Assembly (NCBI GenBank): GCA_019639155.1
Contig: JAHBSJ010000010.1
Location: 1 to 64,000, forward strand
Direction: 5' to 3'
Source: Acidobacteriota bacterium
GTDB lineage: Bacteria > Acidobacteriota > Blastocatellia > Pyrinomonadales > Pyrinomonadaceae
DNA length: 64,000 nt
Made by a program: the position numbers and the translations under genes. The notes beneath the pieces are model-generated. The model worked only from the letters and a program-made list of their open reading frames with translations, ran no database searches and was not told the origin of the DNA. Shown here in pieces: positions 1 through 7,540 of the stretch (positions within the stretch are counted from its first letter, which is position 1; each line of letters opens with the position of its first letter).

Positions 1-309
1 TTTGCCTTTGGCATAGTTCGGCGTCTGAGGGCTGGCGAGCCCTTTGCCGTCGTAATAGAAATTGACCGCCGGCGTCGAATCGCTGTAGGTGCGAGTTTTG
101 ACGCGGCCCGCCATGTCATACGTATTCGTGATCGTCACGCCATTAGCATCCGTCGCCGTCAAAACATTGCCCATCAGGTCATAGGTAAACCCAGCAGTCC
201 ACTGACCCGATGTATTGAACGCATCGCTCAGATTCAAAGCAGTATTCACCTCCTGCTCCGGCTGCCGTACACGTATCAGCCGCCTAACCGAGTCGGACTT
301 TGAAAAATA
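1..309 (-). pseudogene. RHS/YD-repeat protein fragment
   Basis: The minus strand reads as YD-repeat protein: YDMAGRVKTRTY, then NFYYDGKG and upstream DLMGNVLTATDANG, the recurring signature of RHS-family polymorphic toxins and wall-associated YD proteins. The frame opens just after a stop at 310-312 and has no convincing start codon or ribosome site, so the 5' part of the gene is missing. It runs off the left edge of the window. I read it as a truncated RHS remnant rather than an intact gene. A second YD-repeat scrap sits at 1049-1119 on the same strand, so one larger rhs locus was probably broken up here, with the insertion-sequence remnant in between. Confidence 0.75.
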
Positions 310-329
310 TTAGCTACGCATTGACCAAT

Positions 330-638
330 CTAAAGGGCCTCAAATACCAGTGAACTTATATATTGACGTTTGGATTCGTCAAAAATAACTTCTTTAGTCG
401 GAACTTCGCCTACGAGACTTTTGTTGGATATCGACTCTAAATCCCATATTTTGGATGCATCCTCAAACGAAACCTCTTTGATGAGATAAACTTGATAGTT
501 AGGCGGATAATCATCAAGGTCTTCGTCGAAATAGTCGCGCCAAAAGAAATACACTTCCCCATTGTACAACGTGTAAAATGCGGAAGGTACATCCCAAAAG
601 CCACTATAACGGATTGGCAGCATTTCGCTCTCTCTCAT
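330..638 (-). CDS. small acidic hypothetical protein, possible RHS immunity protein
   Basis: This 102-residue ORF is acidic and aromatic-rich, with no signal peptide or membrane segment. I recognise no family. Its DNA is clearly more AT-rich than the neighbouring genes, a common mark of horizontally acquired toxin-immunity genes. It lies between two RHS fragments on the same strand, where orphan immunity genes are usually found downstream of broken toxin tips. The immunity role is inference from position and composition only. An alternative is that it is simply another scrap of the decayed region, but the reading frame is intact. Confidence 0.5.
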   Translation of the reverse strand: MRESEMLPIRYSGFWDVPSAFYTLYNGEVYFFWRDYFDEDLDDYPPNYQVYLIKEVSFEDASKIWDLESISNKSLVGEVPTKEVIFDESKRQYISSLVFEAL

Positions 639-771
639 AAGATTGTTAAAATAAGATCATTTCGGTTTCGGCTGTACTCGCTTTTCCTTCGGAGCTGGAT
701 TTTGAACAGGGCCGGGAAAACCGCAGTTTTTTACAATCAAGAAGGTTCGTGACGAACTAAGCCTGGTTGCT

Positions 772-1020
772 TGTAAACCTCCCCTGATTGTTACCAGTCT
801 AAACTGGAGTATTCGGGTTGATGAGAACTGGTCCGTTTGATTCGCTCGGAGGCGCGCCTCCGAGCGAATCGTGCGGTCGGTGGTGGTTGTAAATCTCAAG
901 CCACCGCTCCGTTTGCGATCTCACGTCCGATAAACTCTCAAAGATGTACATATCAAGCACGGCCTCGCGGTACGTGCGATTAAAGCGTTCGATAAGGCCG
1001 CTATGATTGGCTTGCTCGGT
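772..1020 (-). mobile_element. IS3-family insertion sequence remnant (3' end of transposase orfB)
   Basis: From 1020 down to a stop at 799-801 the minus strand encodes the C-terminal end of an IS3-family integrase-type transposase: LIERFNRTYREAVLDMY, then ERWLEIYNHHRPHDSLGG. These are the last rve-domain motifs, including the catalytic glutamate of DDE in the LIERFN stretch. The frame meets a stop at 1021-1023, so the N-terminal two thirds and orfA are gone. A sequence starting TGTAAACCTCCCCTGA at 772 resembles the terminal inverted repeat of this IS group and would mark the outer end. The element cannot move by itself. Confidence 0.8.
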
Positions 1021-1048
1021 CTATAAATTTTCAACTGTTCCAAAAAAT

Positions 1049-1119
1049 TCACCAACGTCGCCCCTCAGCATCCTGCGTCAGATTGCCGTTCGCATCAAAC
1101 GTGTATCCGCCCTGATCTA
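1049..1119 (-). pseudogene. RHS/YD-repeat fragment
   Basis: The minus strand reads GGYTFDANGNLTQDAEGRR before a stop at 1049-1051. DANGNLTxDAxGRR is a characteristic YD/RHS core repeat. Only about 23 codons remain, squeezed between the last codon of the ArsR gene and the IS remnant. It supports the view that the left end of the window is a disrupted rhs locus. It should not be expressed as a functional protein. Confidence 0.7.
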
Positions 1120-1452
1120 GGCAAACATCGCCGAGCGTTCGGCGAATCTTTCTTTGAGGCTGCCGCAGACGACGTCGCAGAGCTCGAATACGGATTCATC
1201 TGCGATGAAATAAAAAACCGTGTTACCCTCTTGGCGGCGGCCGACCAGGCCGGCGTCCTGCAGCATTCTCAGATGCTTGCTGACGTTCGGCTGGGTGGCA
1301 TTTACAGCTTTTGTGATAGCGGTCACGCTCGCCTCGCCTTCTTCCAAATACTGCAAAATATGCAGCCGCAGCGGTTCTGAAAGCACTCTAAACCTTGAAG
1401 CTACAAGGCTTACGGCCTCAGGCGACATTTTTTCATTTAATTCGTTTTTCAT
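1117..1452 (-). CDS. ArsR-family transcriptional repressor, likely sulfide/persulfide-responsive
   Basis: This is a 111-residue winged-helix ArsR/SmtB protein; the recognition-helix stretch reads ATQPNVSKHLRML and the wing QEGNTVFYFI. I chose ATG at 1452; an upstream TTG at 1461 would lie inside the operator. It is divergent from the rhodanese/persulfide dioxygenase genes, and a 20-bp palindrome sits between their promoter hexamers, so it very probably represses them and itself. Sulfide sensors of the BigR/SqrR type use a dithiol made by one Cys in helix 2 and one in helix 5. Here the helix-2 position is Gln (HILQYL) and both cysteines, Cys92 and Cys96, lie in the last helix (LCDVVC). The inducer (persulfide, metal or other) is therefore open. 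Confidence 0.88.
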   Translation of the reverse strand: MKNELNEKMSPEAVSLVASRFRVLSEPLRLHILQYLEEGEASVTAITKAVNATQPNVSKHLRMLQDAGLVGRRQEGNTVFYFIADESVFELCDVVCGSLKERFAERSAMFA

Positions 1453-1454
1453 AC

Positions 1455-1483
1455 TTGACAATATAACGATATAGTTATATGCT
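1455..1483 (+). promoter_or_regulatory. Sigma70-type promoter with ArsR operator in the spacer
   Basis: TTGACA at 1455-1460 is followed by exactly 17 bp and then TATGCT at 1478-1483, a near-consensus vegetative promoter reading toward the rhodanese gene. The spacer plus the next three bases form a perfect palindrome, ATATAAC (1461-1467), six bases, GTTATAT (1474-1480). Repressor bound here would exclude RNA polymerase. The same palindrome lies just upstream of the arsR start on the other strand, so it can control both directions. Confidence 0.8.
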
Positions 1484-1531
1484 CATACACAAGTCGAGTA
1501 TAATCGACAAAATGAGGTAAAATCAAGACAT

Positions 1532-2092
1532 ATGATCAAACAAGCAACAGTACACGAGATCAACGAGCTGCTCGACAGCGGCGGCGAGTGCCAGGTGATC
1601 GACGTAAGGGAATTTTCTGAGTTCAACAGCGAACGCATCGCGGACGCTCAACTGATGCCGCTTTCGAATTTTGAGAAGCACGCGGATGAGATCGACCACA
1701 GCAAGCCGGTTTATCTGATGTGCCGTTCGGGCAACAGAGCTACGCAGGCCGCAGAAAAGCTGGCGGCGAAAGGATTCACTGATATCCACGTAGTAAAGGG
1801 AGGCATGACGGCTTGGGCCGGTGCCGACCTGCCGATCGTCAAAGGCGAGTCAAAGGTGTGGTCGCTGGAGCGTCAGGTGCGTTTCGCGGCGGGGCTTTTT
1901 GTCCTGACGGGCGTGGTGCTCGGCTTTGCGGTCAGCCCGTATCTGTTCCTGCTTAGCGGGTTTGTCGGAGCGGGGCTGATATTCGCTGCTGTTACCGACA
2001 CGTGCGGAATGGCGATGGTCTTGGCACGCATGCCGTGGAATCAGAAGCCGGCAGAGAAGGGTGTTGTTGAAGGGCAGGTTTGCAGTAAATAG
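1532..2092 (+). CDS. Rhodanese with YgaP-type membrane tail
   Basis: This 186-residue protein has an N-terminal rhodanese domain (about 5-105) with the active-site loop CRSGNRA (Cys64), followed by two hydrophobic helices (about 115-165, DUF2892/YgaP type, with ...DTCGMAMVLARMPWN at the end). It should carry persulfide sulfur on Cys64 on the cytoplasmic face of the inner membrane. It is the first gene behind the ArsR-controlled promoter; the persulfide dioxygenase gene starts 9 bp after its stop, so the two are probably cotranscribed. E. coli YgaP has the same architecture and is also controlled by an ArsR protein (YgaV), which supports the assignment. Confidence 0.9.
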   Translation: MIKQATVHEINELLDSGGECQVIDVREFSEFNSERIADAQLMPLSNFEKHADEIDHSKPVYLMCRSGNRATQAAEKLAAKGFTDIHVVKGGMTAWAGADLPIVKGESKVWSLERQVRFAAGLFVLTGVVLGFAVSPYLFLLSGFVGAGLIFAAVTDTCGMAMVLARMPWNQKPAEKGVVEGQVCSK

Positions 2093-2101
2093 GAGTACGA
2101 A

Positions 2102-3484
2102 ATGAAATTCAAGCAATTTTATCTGGGGTGTCTGTCGCACGCCTCTTATTACATCGGTTCGGGCGACGAAGCGGCGATCATCGATCCGCAGCGTGACGTC
2201 CAGCAATACATTGACGAGGCGGAGGCGAACGGGCAAAAGATCAAGTACGTCATCGAAACACATTCGCACGCGGATTTCGTTTCGGGCCACATCGAGCTCG
2301 CCGAAAAGACCGGTGCCGAGATCGTTTTCGGGCAGCGTGCAAACACGCAGTTTCCGACGCTGAAAGTAAAAGACGGCGATGAACTGACAGTTGGCGACGT
2401 AAAGCTTTCATTTATGGAAACGCCGGGGCACACGCCTGAGGGAATTACCATTCTTGCAAAAGATACGACCGATGATTCGGCTCCGCTGAAGATGTTCACC
2501 GGCGACACGCTGTTCATCGGCGACGTAGGCAGGCCCGATCTTATTGGATCCAAGGGCTTTACTGCAGAGCAGATGGCGGCGATGCTTTACGATTCGCTGC
2601 ATGAAAAGATCCTGCCGCTGCCCGATGAAACGGAAGTTTATCCGGCACACGGTGCGGGTTCGCTTTGCGGCAAATCGCTTTCGAAAGAAACGTGGTCAAC
2701 GCTCGGCGAGCAGAGGCGTTTCAACTACGCACTGCAGCCGATGACGAAAGAAGAGTTCGTCAAGATCGTCGCGGCCGACCAGCCCGAAGTTCCGGCGTAT
2801 TTTCCGCTTAGTGCGGCCAAGAATCTCGAAGGTTCGGCTCCGCTTGAGAATCTGCCGCAGCCCCAGAAAATGAATTCGGAGGAGCTTGCTGCTTTTGACG
2901 GCATCATTCTCGATGTCCGGTCTGCTGACCAATTCGGTGCAGGGCACGTGCCGAATTCGATCAACATAGGGCTCGGCGGGCAGTTCGCCTCGTGGGCGGG
3001 CACGATGATCCCGATCGGGATTAACATCGCGATCGTTGCCGAAACCGATGAGCAGATCGACGAAGCGGTGATGCGGCTTGCCCGCGTAGGCCATGAAACG
3101 GTCGAGGGCTTTGCCTTGATCGGCGAGTACGACGGTGCATGGAATACGGTCGAACAGGTTTCGGTCGATGATGCGAAAAACGCGACCTCAAATGATGGAG
3201 TTCAGTTCGTTGACGTCCGCCGCTCGCAGGAACACGCGAACGGCCACGCGGCCGGAACGGTGAATATTCCGCTCGATCGGCTGGCGAAGGACTTCGACAA
3301 GCTCAATCCTGAGCTGCCGACATACGTGATCTGCCAGGGCGGTTATCGTTCGAGTATCGGCACCAGCATTCTTGAGAACGCAGGTTTCAAGGAGATCTAT
3401 AACGTCACCGGAGGCACGAAGGCCTGGATCGACGCAGGATTGGAAACGGAGGTTTCGGCTACGGCCTGCGCCTCGGGTAAGTGA
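2102..3484 (+). CDS. Persulfide dioxygenase (ETHE1-like) fused to two rhodanese domains
   Basis: The N-terminal metallo-beta-lactamase domain (1 to about 240) carries the HxHxDH-type motif THSHADFVSGH (His54, His56, Asp58), PGHTPEG (His110), FTGDTLFIGDVGRPDL (Asp135) and PAHGAG (His183). The GDVGRPDL segment is typical of persulfide dioxygenases, which bind a mononuclear iron and oxidise glutathione persulfide to sulfite. Two rhodanese domains follow. The first (about 258-350) has no cysteine where the active loop should be, so it is probably structural. The second (about 355-455) has CQGGYRS with Cys411 and looks active. The sulfite made could leave by the TauE/SafE protein encoded downstream. 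Confidence 0.92.
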   Translation: MKFKQFYLGCLSHASYYIGSGDEAAIIDPQRDVQQYIDEAEANGQKIKYVIETHSHADFVSGHIELAEKTGAEIVFGQRANTQFPTLKVKDGDELTVGDVKLSFMETPGHTPEGITILAKDTTDDSAPLKMFTGDTLFIGDVGRPDLIGSKGFTAEQMAAMLYDSLHEKILPLPDETEVYPAHGAGSLCGKSLSKETWSTLGEQRRFNYALQPMTKEEFVKIVAADQPEVPAYFPLSAAKNLEGSAPLENLPQPQKMNSEELAAFDGIILDVRSADQFGAGHVPNSINIGLGGQFASWAGTMIPIGINIAIVAETDEQIDEAVMRLARVGHETVEGFALIGEYDGAWNTVEQVSVDDAKNATSNDGVQFVDVRRSQEHANGHAAGTVNIPLDRLAKDFDKLNPELPTYVICQGGYRSSIGTSILENAGFKEIYNVTGGTKAWIDAGLETEVSATACASGK

Positions 3485-3497
3485 TCGAAAAACATGA

Positions 3498-3522
3498 TTC
3501 CCGGGCATCGATCGCCCGGGAA
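3498..3522 (+). terminator. Intercistronic hairpin
   Basis: TTCCCGGGC (3498-3506), a seven-base loop and GCCCGGGAA (3514-3522) form a perfect 9-bp GC-rich stem 13 bases after the dioxygenase stop. The following GATAATTATTT is AT-rich but is not a clean T-run. It could be a partial terminator or an mRNA-stabilising 3' hairpin that lowers expression of the downstream dsrE/tauE genes relative to the first two genes. Confidence 0.55.
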
Positions 3523-3584
3523 GATAATTATTTGCCGCGGCGGTTGGCTCCGATAGATCTGACCTCTGAAGGCAGGAGTATGCA

Positions 3585-3938
3585 ATGAAAACACTGATAA
3601 TCATCAACGATGCACCGTATGGCACGGAAAAGGCGTACAACGCGCTTCGGATCGCCAACCAGATCAACAAGGACTTTCCGGAGCACGAGGTGACCGTTTT
3701 TTTGATGGCGGACGGTGTGTCCTCCGCAATCGAGGGCCAGAACACGCCGAACGGATACTACAACGTAGAAAGAATGTTGAAACTCGCCGTTTCAAAGGGA
3801 ACGAAGGTACTGCTGTGCGGCAGCTGCATGGATGCACGCGGATTGCAGAACGTCAAATTGATCGAAGGCGCCGAACGCAGTTCGATGCCCGAGCTTGCGG
3901 CGGCAATCGTCAACAGTCAGCGTGTGCTGACCTTCTGA
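3585..3938 (+). CDS. DsrE/DsrF-like sulfur-relay protein
   Basis: This 117-residue protein has the DsrE/F/YchN fold pattern: an N-terminal strand KTLIIINDAPYGTEKAYNALR, a middle VTVFLMADGV strand and a conserved cysteine loop LLCGSCMDARG. Proteins of this family are small homo-oligomers that accept or trap sulfane sulfur on that cysteine. Between persulfide dioxygenase and the sulfite exporter, a persulfide carrier role is reasonable. A GGCAGGAG-like ribosome site lies just before the ATG. The exact partner cannot be read from the sequence. Confidence 0.85.
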   Translation: MKTLIIINDAPYGTEKAYNALRIANQINKDFPEHEVTVFLMADGVSSAIEGQNTPNGYYNVERMLKLAVSKGTKVLLCGSCMDARGLQNVKLIEGAERSSMPELAAAIVNSQRVLTF

Positions 3939-3985
3939 TCCGCGGTCTTTTTTAGTATCTCTCACACTTTTTGAAAGGATAGGTT

Positions 3986-4789
3986 ATGGAGATCGCAGCA
4001 TTTTTGGCCGCCACGCTGATCGGGCTTTCGCTCGGTATGATAGGTGCAGGCGGCAGTATTTTAACGGTTCCGGTGCTCGTATATTTGGCGGGTGTCGATC
4101 CGGTCTTGGCGACGGGCTACTCGCTATTTGTGGTCGGTTCGACCGCACTCGTCGGCGGCATCAAGAGTGCACGCCGCGGAATGGTCGATCTCAAGACAGC
4201 GGCACTTTTCGGGGTGCCGTCGATATTGGCGGTTTACGCGACGCGGCTCTGGCTGATGCCGCTGATACCTGATCGGCTATTTTCACTAGGGAGCTTCACG
4301 TTGACCAAAGGCACCGGCCTGCTGCTGATGTTTGCGGTCCTGATGATCGCGACATCGGTTTCGATGATACGAGAACGAAAGAGCGTTGAACCCGAGGCGG
4401 GCGAAAAACACAAGCCAAGGAATATCCTCTACGTTTTTGGCGAAGGTGTCGGCGTGGGTGTTTTGACCGGCATGGTGGGCGCCGGCGGCGGATTTCTGAT
4501 AATTCCGGCGCTTGTTCTGCTTGCGGGACTCGAGATGAAGATCGCGGTCGGCACGTCGCTGTTCATCATTGCGGCAAAATCGCTGTTCGGATTTATCGGC
4601 GATATTCAGAATGGCGAACTCATAAATTGGTCATTTCTGGCCGTGTTCACAGGGTTTTCGGTTGCCGGTATCTTTGTCGGGTCATGGCTTGCCGGATACG
4701 TGAACGGCAACAAGCTGAAGAAGGCGTTCGGTTGGTTCGTGCTTGTGATGGGTGTATATATGGTAGTTAGGGAGACTATGTTCGCATAG
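3986..4789 (+). CDS. TauE/SafE family sulfite/sulfonate exporter
   Basis: This is a 267-residue inner-membrane protein with about eight hydrophobic helices and the twofold glycine-rich repeat of the family: GLSLGMIGAGGSILTVP near residue 13 and GVLTGMVGAGGGFLIIPAL near residue 154. Family members export sulfite, sulfoacetate or related anions. In this island it should remove the sulfite produced by the persulfide dioxygenase. The length is normal for the family, and an AAAGGA ribosome site precedes the ATG. Confidence 0.9.
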   Translation: MEIAAFLAATLIGLSLGMIGAGGSILTVPVLVYLAGVDPVLATGYSLFVVGSTALVGGIKSARRGMVDLKTAALFGVPSILAVYATRLWLMPLIPDRLFSLGSFTLTKGTGLLLMFAVLMIATSVSMIRERKSVEPEAGEKHKPRNILYVFGEGVGVGVLTGMVGAGGGFLIIPALVLLAGLEMKIAVGTSLFIIAAKSLFGFIGDIQNGELINWSFLAVFTGFSVAGIFVGSWLAGYVNGNKLKKAFGWFVLVMGVYMVVRETMFA

Positions 4790-4820
4790 TTGCTCGCCGA
4801 TATCGGCGCGGGAGGTAGTG

Positions 4821-5231
4821 ATGAATCATATTTTCTTAGTCATTCTTTTTGCGATATCAGCTTTTGGATGCAGTACGGCGACGACACCCGGAACCGTTAT
4901 GAACGGTGATTCGGTCGCGACCGTTTCGCCGCAGCAGGCTCAGGAAGAGGTTTCGAAAGCTTATTCGCAGTTCATTGACGTCAGAACGCCGGAAGAGTTT
5001 GCTGCCGGGCATGCCGCCCGCACGCGAAATATTCCGCTCGATACGATCGAGCAAAATCTCGACCTGATGCGGCGGGATGAACCCGTTTATTTGATCTGCC
5101 GCAGCGGCAGCCGTTCTGCCAAGGCAGCCGAGATCCTTAAAAATGCGGGTTTTGCAAAAGTTTTCAACGTAGCGGGAGGTACCGATGCCTGGCAGGCCGC
5201 CGGGTTGCCGATGGCAAAGCCAACGCCGTGA
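4821..5231 (+). CDS. Lipoprotein rhodanese
   Basis: This 136-residue protein has a lipoprotein signal ending at SAFGC (Cys17), so it should be anchored in the periplasm. A single rhodanese domain follows, with QFIDVRTPEEFAAGH and the active loop CRSGSRS (Cys93). I chose ATG at 4821, six bases after GGGAGG, rather than the GTG at 4818. It is the extracytoplasmic counterpart of the first rhodanese in the operon and might handle thiosulfate or persulfide outside the inner membrane. Substrate specificity cannot be judged. Confidence 0.88.
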   Translation: MNHIFLVILFAISAFGCSTATTPGTVMNGDSVATVSPQQAQEEVSKAYSQFIDVRTPEEFAAGHAARTRNIPLDTIEQNLDLMRRDEPVYLICRSGSRSAKAAEILKNAGFAKVFNVAGGTDAWQAAGLPMAKPTP

Positions 5232-5249
5232 ACGGACGGACCAAGAAAA

Positions 5250-6455
5250 ATGAAAGAGAAGTTTGACCCGAGTGATGCGATACAGGACTTTCTTGTATTC
5301 GGCGAATTTGGCGACGTCAATCCGTCAATAACCGACTCATCGACCTACACGTTCATGAGCCCGGACAAGATGGAGGAGCTTTTCGATCACGAGATCGAAG
5401 GCTGCTTTCTCTATTCGAGGCATTGGAATCCGACCAACAAATATCTTTCCGACGCACTCGCCAGAATGGAGGACTCTGAGGCAGCGCAGGCCAAGGCCTC
5501 AGGAATGGCCGCGATCAGCGCTTCGATGATCCAATTGTGCGGCAGCGGCGACGAGGTGATCTCGTCCAGGACCATCTACGGCGGCACGTACGCTCTGTTC
5601 AAGAATTTGCTGCCGAGGCTCGGCATCAGGGTGCATTTTACCGATCTCGCTGATCTTGATCATGTTCGTGCATTGATAAACGGAAAGACACGTGCGATCT
5701 ATTGTGAGTCTATAAGCAATCCGCTTTTGGACGTTGCCGATCTGCCGGCGCTCGCATCGCTTTGTAAGGAGCACGACCTGAAGCTGGTCGTGGATAATAC
5801 TTTCAGCCCGATGATCTTGTCGCCGATACGTTTGGGTGCAGATGTCGTCGTGCACAGCCTAACGAAATTCATAAACGGAACGAGCGATTGTGTCGCCGGT
5901 GCCGTATGTTCGAGTGCCGATTTCATTCATCAGTTGACCGATATCAATGCCGGGGCTTCGATGTTGTTCGGTGCGGTTTTGGACAGCACGCGGGCGGCGA
6001 GCATTCTGAAAAACCTCCATTCGCTGCATCTGCGAATGCGTCAGCACAGCCACAACGCGAACTATTTGGCAGAGCGGTTTCGCGACCTCGGCCTGAAGGT
6101 GCATTATCCGGGACTGCCGGAACATCCCGGCCACGGACTGCTTACGACGATGATGAATCCGGGCTATGGTTATGGCGGCATGCTCGCTCTCGACGTCGGC
6201 AGCCTCGAAAAAGCGAATGATCTGATGACGCGAATGCAGCAGGAAAAGGTCGGCTATCTCGCAGTGAGTCTCGGCTATTTCAAGACGCTTTTCAGTTCGC
6301 CCGGACACAGCACGTCGTCAGAGATCCCTGTCGAAGAACGCGAAAGAATGGGCCTCAGCGATGGTTTGGTGAGGTTTTCGATCGGATTGGACAACGATAT
6401 CGAGCATTCGTTCAGGCGGATCAAGCGCTGCCTTGAGGATTCCCGGGTCATCTGA
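5250..6455 (+). CDS. PLP-dependent Cys/Met-metabolism lyase (cystathionine/methionine gamma-lyase type)
   Basis: This is a 401-residue fold-type I PLP enzyme of the Cys/Met metabolism family. The motifs are YSRHWNPT near residue 55, ASGMAAIS near 83, VVDNTF with Asp182 for the pyridine nitrogen and SLTKFINGTSD with the Schiff-base lysine Lys206. Members include cystathionine gamma-lyase, methionine gamma-lyase and O-acetylhomoserine sulfhydrylases; I cannot separate these from sequence alone. Several release H2S, so placing one as last gene of an ArsR-controlled sulfide operon is notable. Its ATG lies 18 bp after the rhodanese stop. Confidence 0.88.
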   Translation: MKEKFDPSDAIQDFLVFGEFGDVNPSITDSSTYTFMSPDKMEELFDHEIEGCFLYSRHWNPTNKYLSDALARMEDSEAAQAKASGMAAISASMIQLCGSGDEVISSRTIYGGTYALFKNLLPRLGIRVHFTDLADLDHVRALINGKTRAIYCESISNPLLDVADLPALASLCKEHDLKLVVDNTFSPMILSPIRLGADVVVHSLTKFINGTSDCVAGAVCSSADFIHQLTDINAGASMLFGAVLDSTRAASILKNLHSLHLRMRQHSHNANYLAERFRDLGLKVHYPGLPEHPGHGLLTTMMNPGYGYGGMLALDVGSLEKANDLMTRMQQEKVGYLAVSLGYFKTLFSSPGHSTSSEIPVEERERMGLSDGLVRFSIGLDNDIEHSFRRIKRCLEDSRVI

Positions 6456-6516
6456 GCGCATTCGTCCAGGTTTGCAGTTTCCGCATCGCTCTCATAACTG
6501 CGATACGAACTGATAC

Positions 6517-6545
6517 TTGACAAAATGCACGGCTGAGGTTCAAAT
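6517..6545 (+). promoter_or_regulatory. Putative sigma70 promoter of the metal-efflux operon
   Basis: TTGACA at 6517-6522, a 17-bp spacer and TCAAAT at 6540-6545 give a good -35 and an acceptable -10. It lies 15 bases before the first ATG of the copper/silver efflux operon, so the 5' leader would be only about 8 nt long. No obvious metalloregulator palindrome is seen. Confidence 0.5.
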
Positions 6546-6559
6546 TCAGATACAGGGCC

Positions 6560-6949
6560 ATGCTGAAACGCTTTGCAGCATTACTTTTCGTTTTGACCGT
6601 TGCCGGCAATGTGTGGGCAGGGGTTTGCGGCTGTATCGATGGCTCTGATCATCCGCGTTCGTCATGCTGCGACCGTCCTGCAGCGGAACGAGATTCGGTC
6701 GCGGCAAAGCCGTGTTGCGATGAGGAGTGCGGCGAAACATCGCTTGTCATCACGCATCGTGTTCAGACCGACGGATCATTGAAACTGCCTCTGCCTAAGT
6801 ATTTCGGAGAAACGGCGGTTTGGTCCTATTTTCCCGTCTTAGAGTTTCAGACCAAGATAGCCGCTTTTGATAAGAAGCTGCATATTTGGCACGCCGAGAT
6901 ACCCAGGCCACCCAATCTTTACATTCACCACCGATCATTTCTGATCTAA
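6560..6949 (+). CDS. Secreted Cys-rich small protein at head of Cu/Ag efflux operon
   Basis: This is a 129-residue protein with an N-terminal signal peptide (cleavage near VWAGV, residue 21) followed by a cysteine cluster: VCGCID, SSCCDRP and PCCDEECGE. The tail PRPPNLYIHHRSFLI is a recurrent ending in small exported proteins encoded ahead of heavy-metal RND pumps (from memory). The cysteines could bind Cu(I)/Ag(I) in the periplasm. I recognise no named family, so a metal-binding role is inference from composition and neighbours. Confidence 0.7.
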   Translation: MLKRFAALLFVLTVAGNVWAGVCGCIDGSDHPRSSCCDRPAAERDSVAAKPCCDEECGETSLVITHRVQTDGSLKLPLPKYFGETAVWSYFPVLEFQTKIAAFDKKLHIWHAEIPRPPNLYIHHRSFLI

Positions 6950-7076
6950 GCATTTGAGCCTCCATAGTTTCGCAACATTGCGAGACGGCCGGAGGTTTAT
7001 TTGCGCATGGACCCGCGTCTGCCGACACGGGCCGAACATTTGTTTTTCTAAACCACTAACTTTGAGGAGAATATCT

Positions 7077-7514
7077 ATGAAGAAAATCACACTTTTGCTA
7101 CTAATTTCAGTTTTTGCCGCTTTTGCGGCCGCTTGCGGATCGGGAACGACGTCAACGACCGGTGACACGGCTGCCGGCAAGACCGTAAAGAGCGGGCCTG
7201 CGGGCAATAATTTGACCGCGACGCTTTCAAGCAAGGACGGAGTGCTCCGTAAAGGCAAGCAGGACTTTACGCTGACCTTCACGGACGCCGCAGGCAAGCC
7301 GGTCGATGTCGGCTCTGTCTCGCTGAATTTCCACATGCCCGCAATGGGTACGATGGCCGTGATGAACAATCCGGCGACGTTCACGACGACATCGACACCG
7401 GGCGTTTACGCAGGAAAGACAGATCTTGAGATGAGCGGCGAATGGCAGGCTCAGATCAAGTATGAAGGCCCGGCCGGAAACGGCTCGGCAAATCTGCCGA
7501 TCGTCGCGCAGTAG
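7077..7514 (+). CDS. YtkA-like/FixH-like periplasmic lipoprotein
   Basis: This 145-residue lipoprotein has its lipobox at AAACG near residue 21. The mature part has a beta-sandwich pattern with the motif LNFHMPAMGTM and ends in a WQAQIKYEGP strand, matching YtkA-like domains. The ATG at 7077 follows a GAGGAG ribosome site; an upstream in-frame start at 6954 would add a non-secretory leader and is unlikely. Such domains are frequently encoded beside CusA/CusB pumps and may chaperone copper. The methionines and histidine of HMPAMGTM are plausible ligands. Confidence 0.8.
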   Translation: MKKITLLLLISVFAAFAAACGSGTTSTTGDTAAGKTVKSGPAGNNLTATLSSKDGVLRKGKQDFTLTFTDAAGKPVDVGSVSLNFHMPAMGTMAVMNNPATFTTTSTPGVYAGKTDLEMSGEWQAQIKYEGPAGNGSANLPIVAQ

Positions 7515-7540
7515 GCGACCGACCGTAACGGAAGGCATCG

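Noticed and set aside
6531..6560. tRNA-like T-arm (CTGAG GTTCAAA TTCAG followed by a GCCA end)
   Set aside because: No matching 5' acceptor, D-arm or anticodon arm upstream; it overlaps the efflux operon promoter.
6954..7076. 41-residue leader before the YtkA-like lipoprotein
   Set aside because: A lipoprotein signal starts at 7077 behind GAGGAG; the leader would hide the signal.
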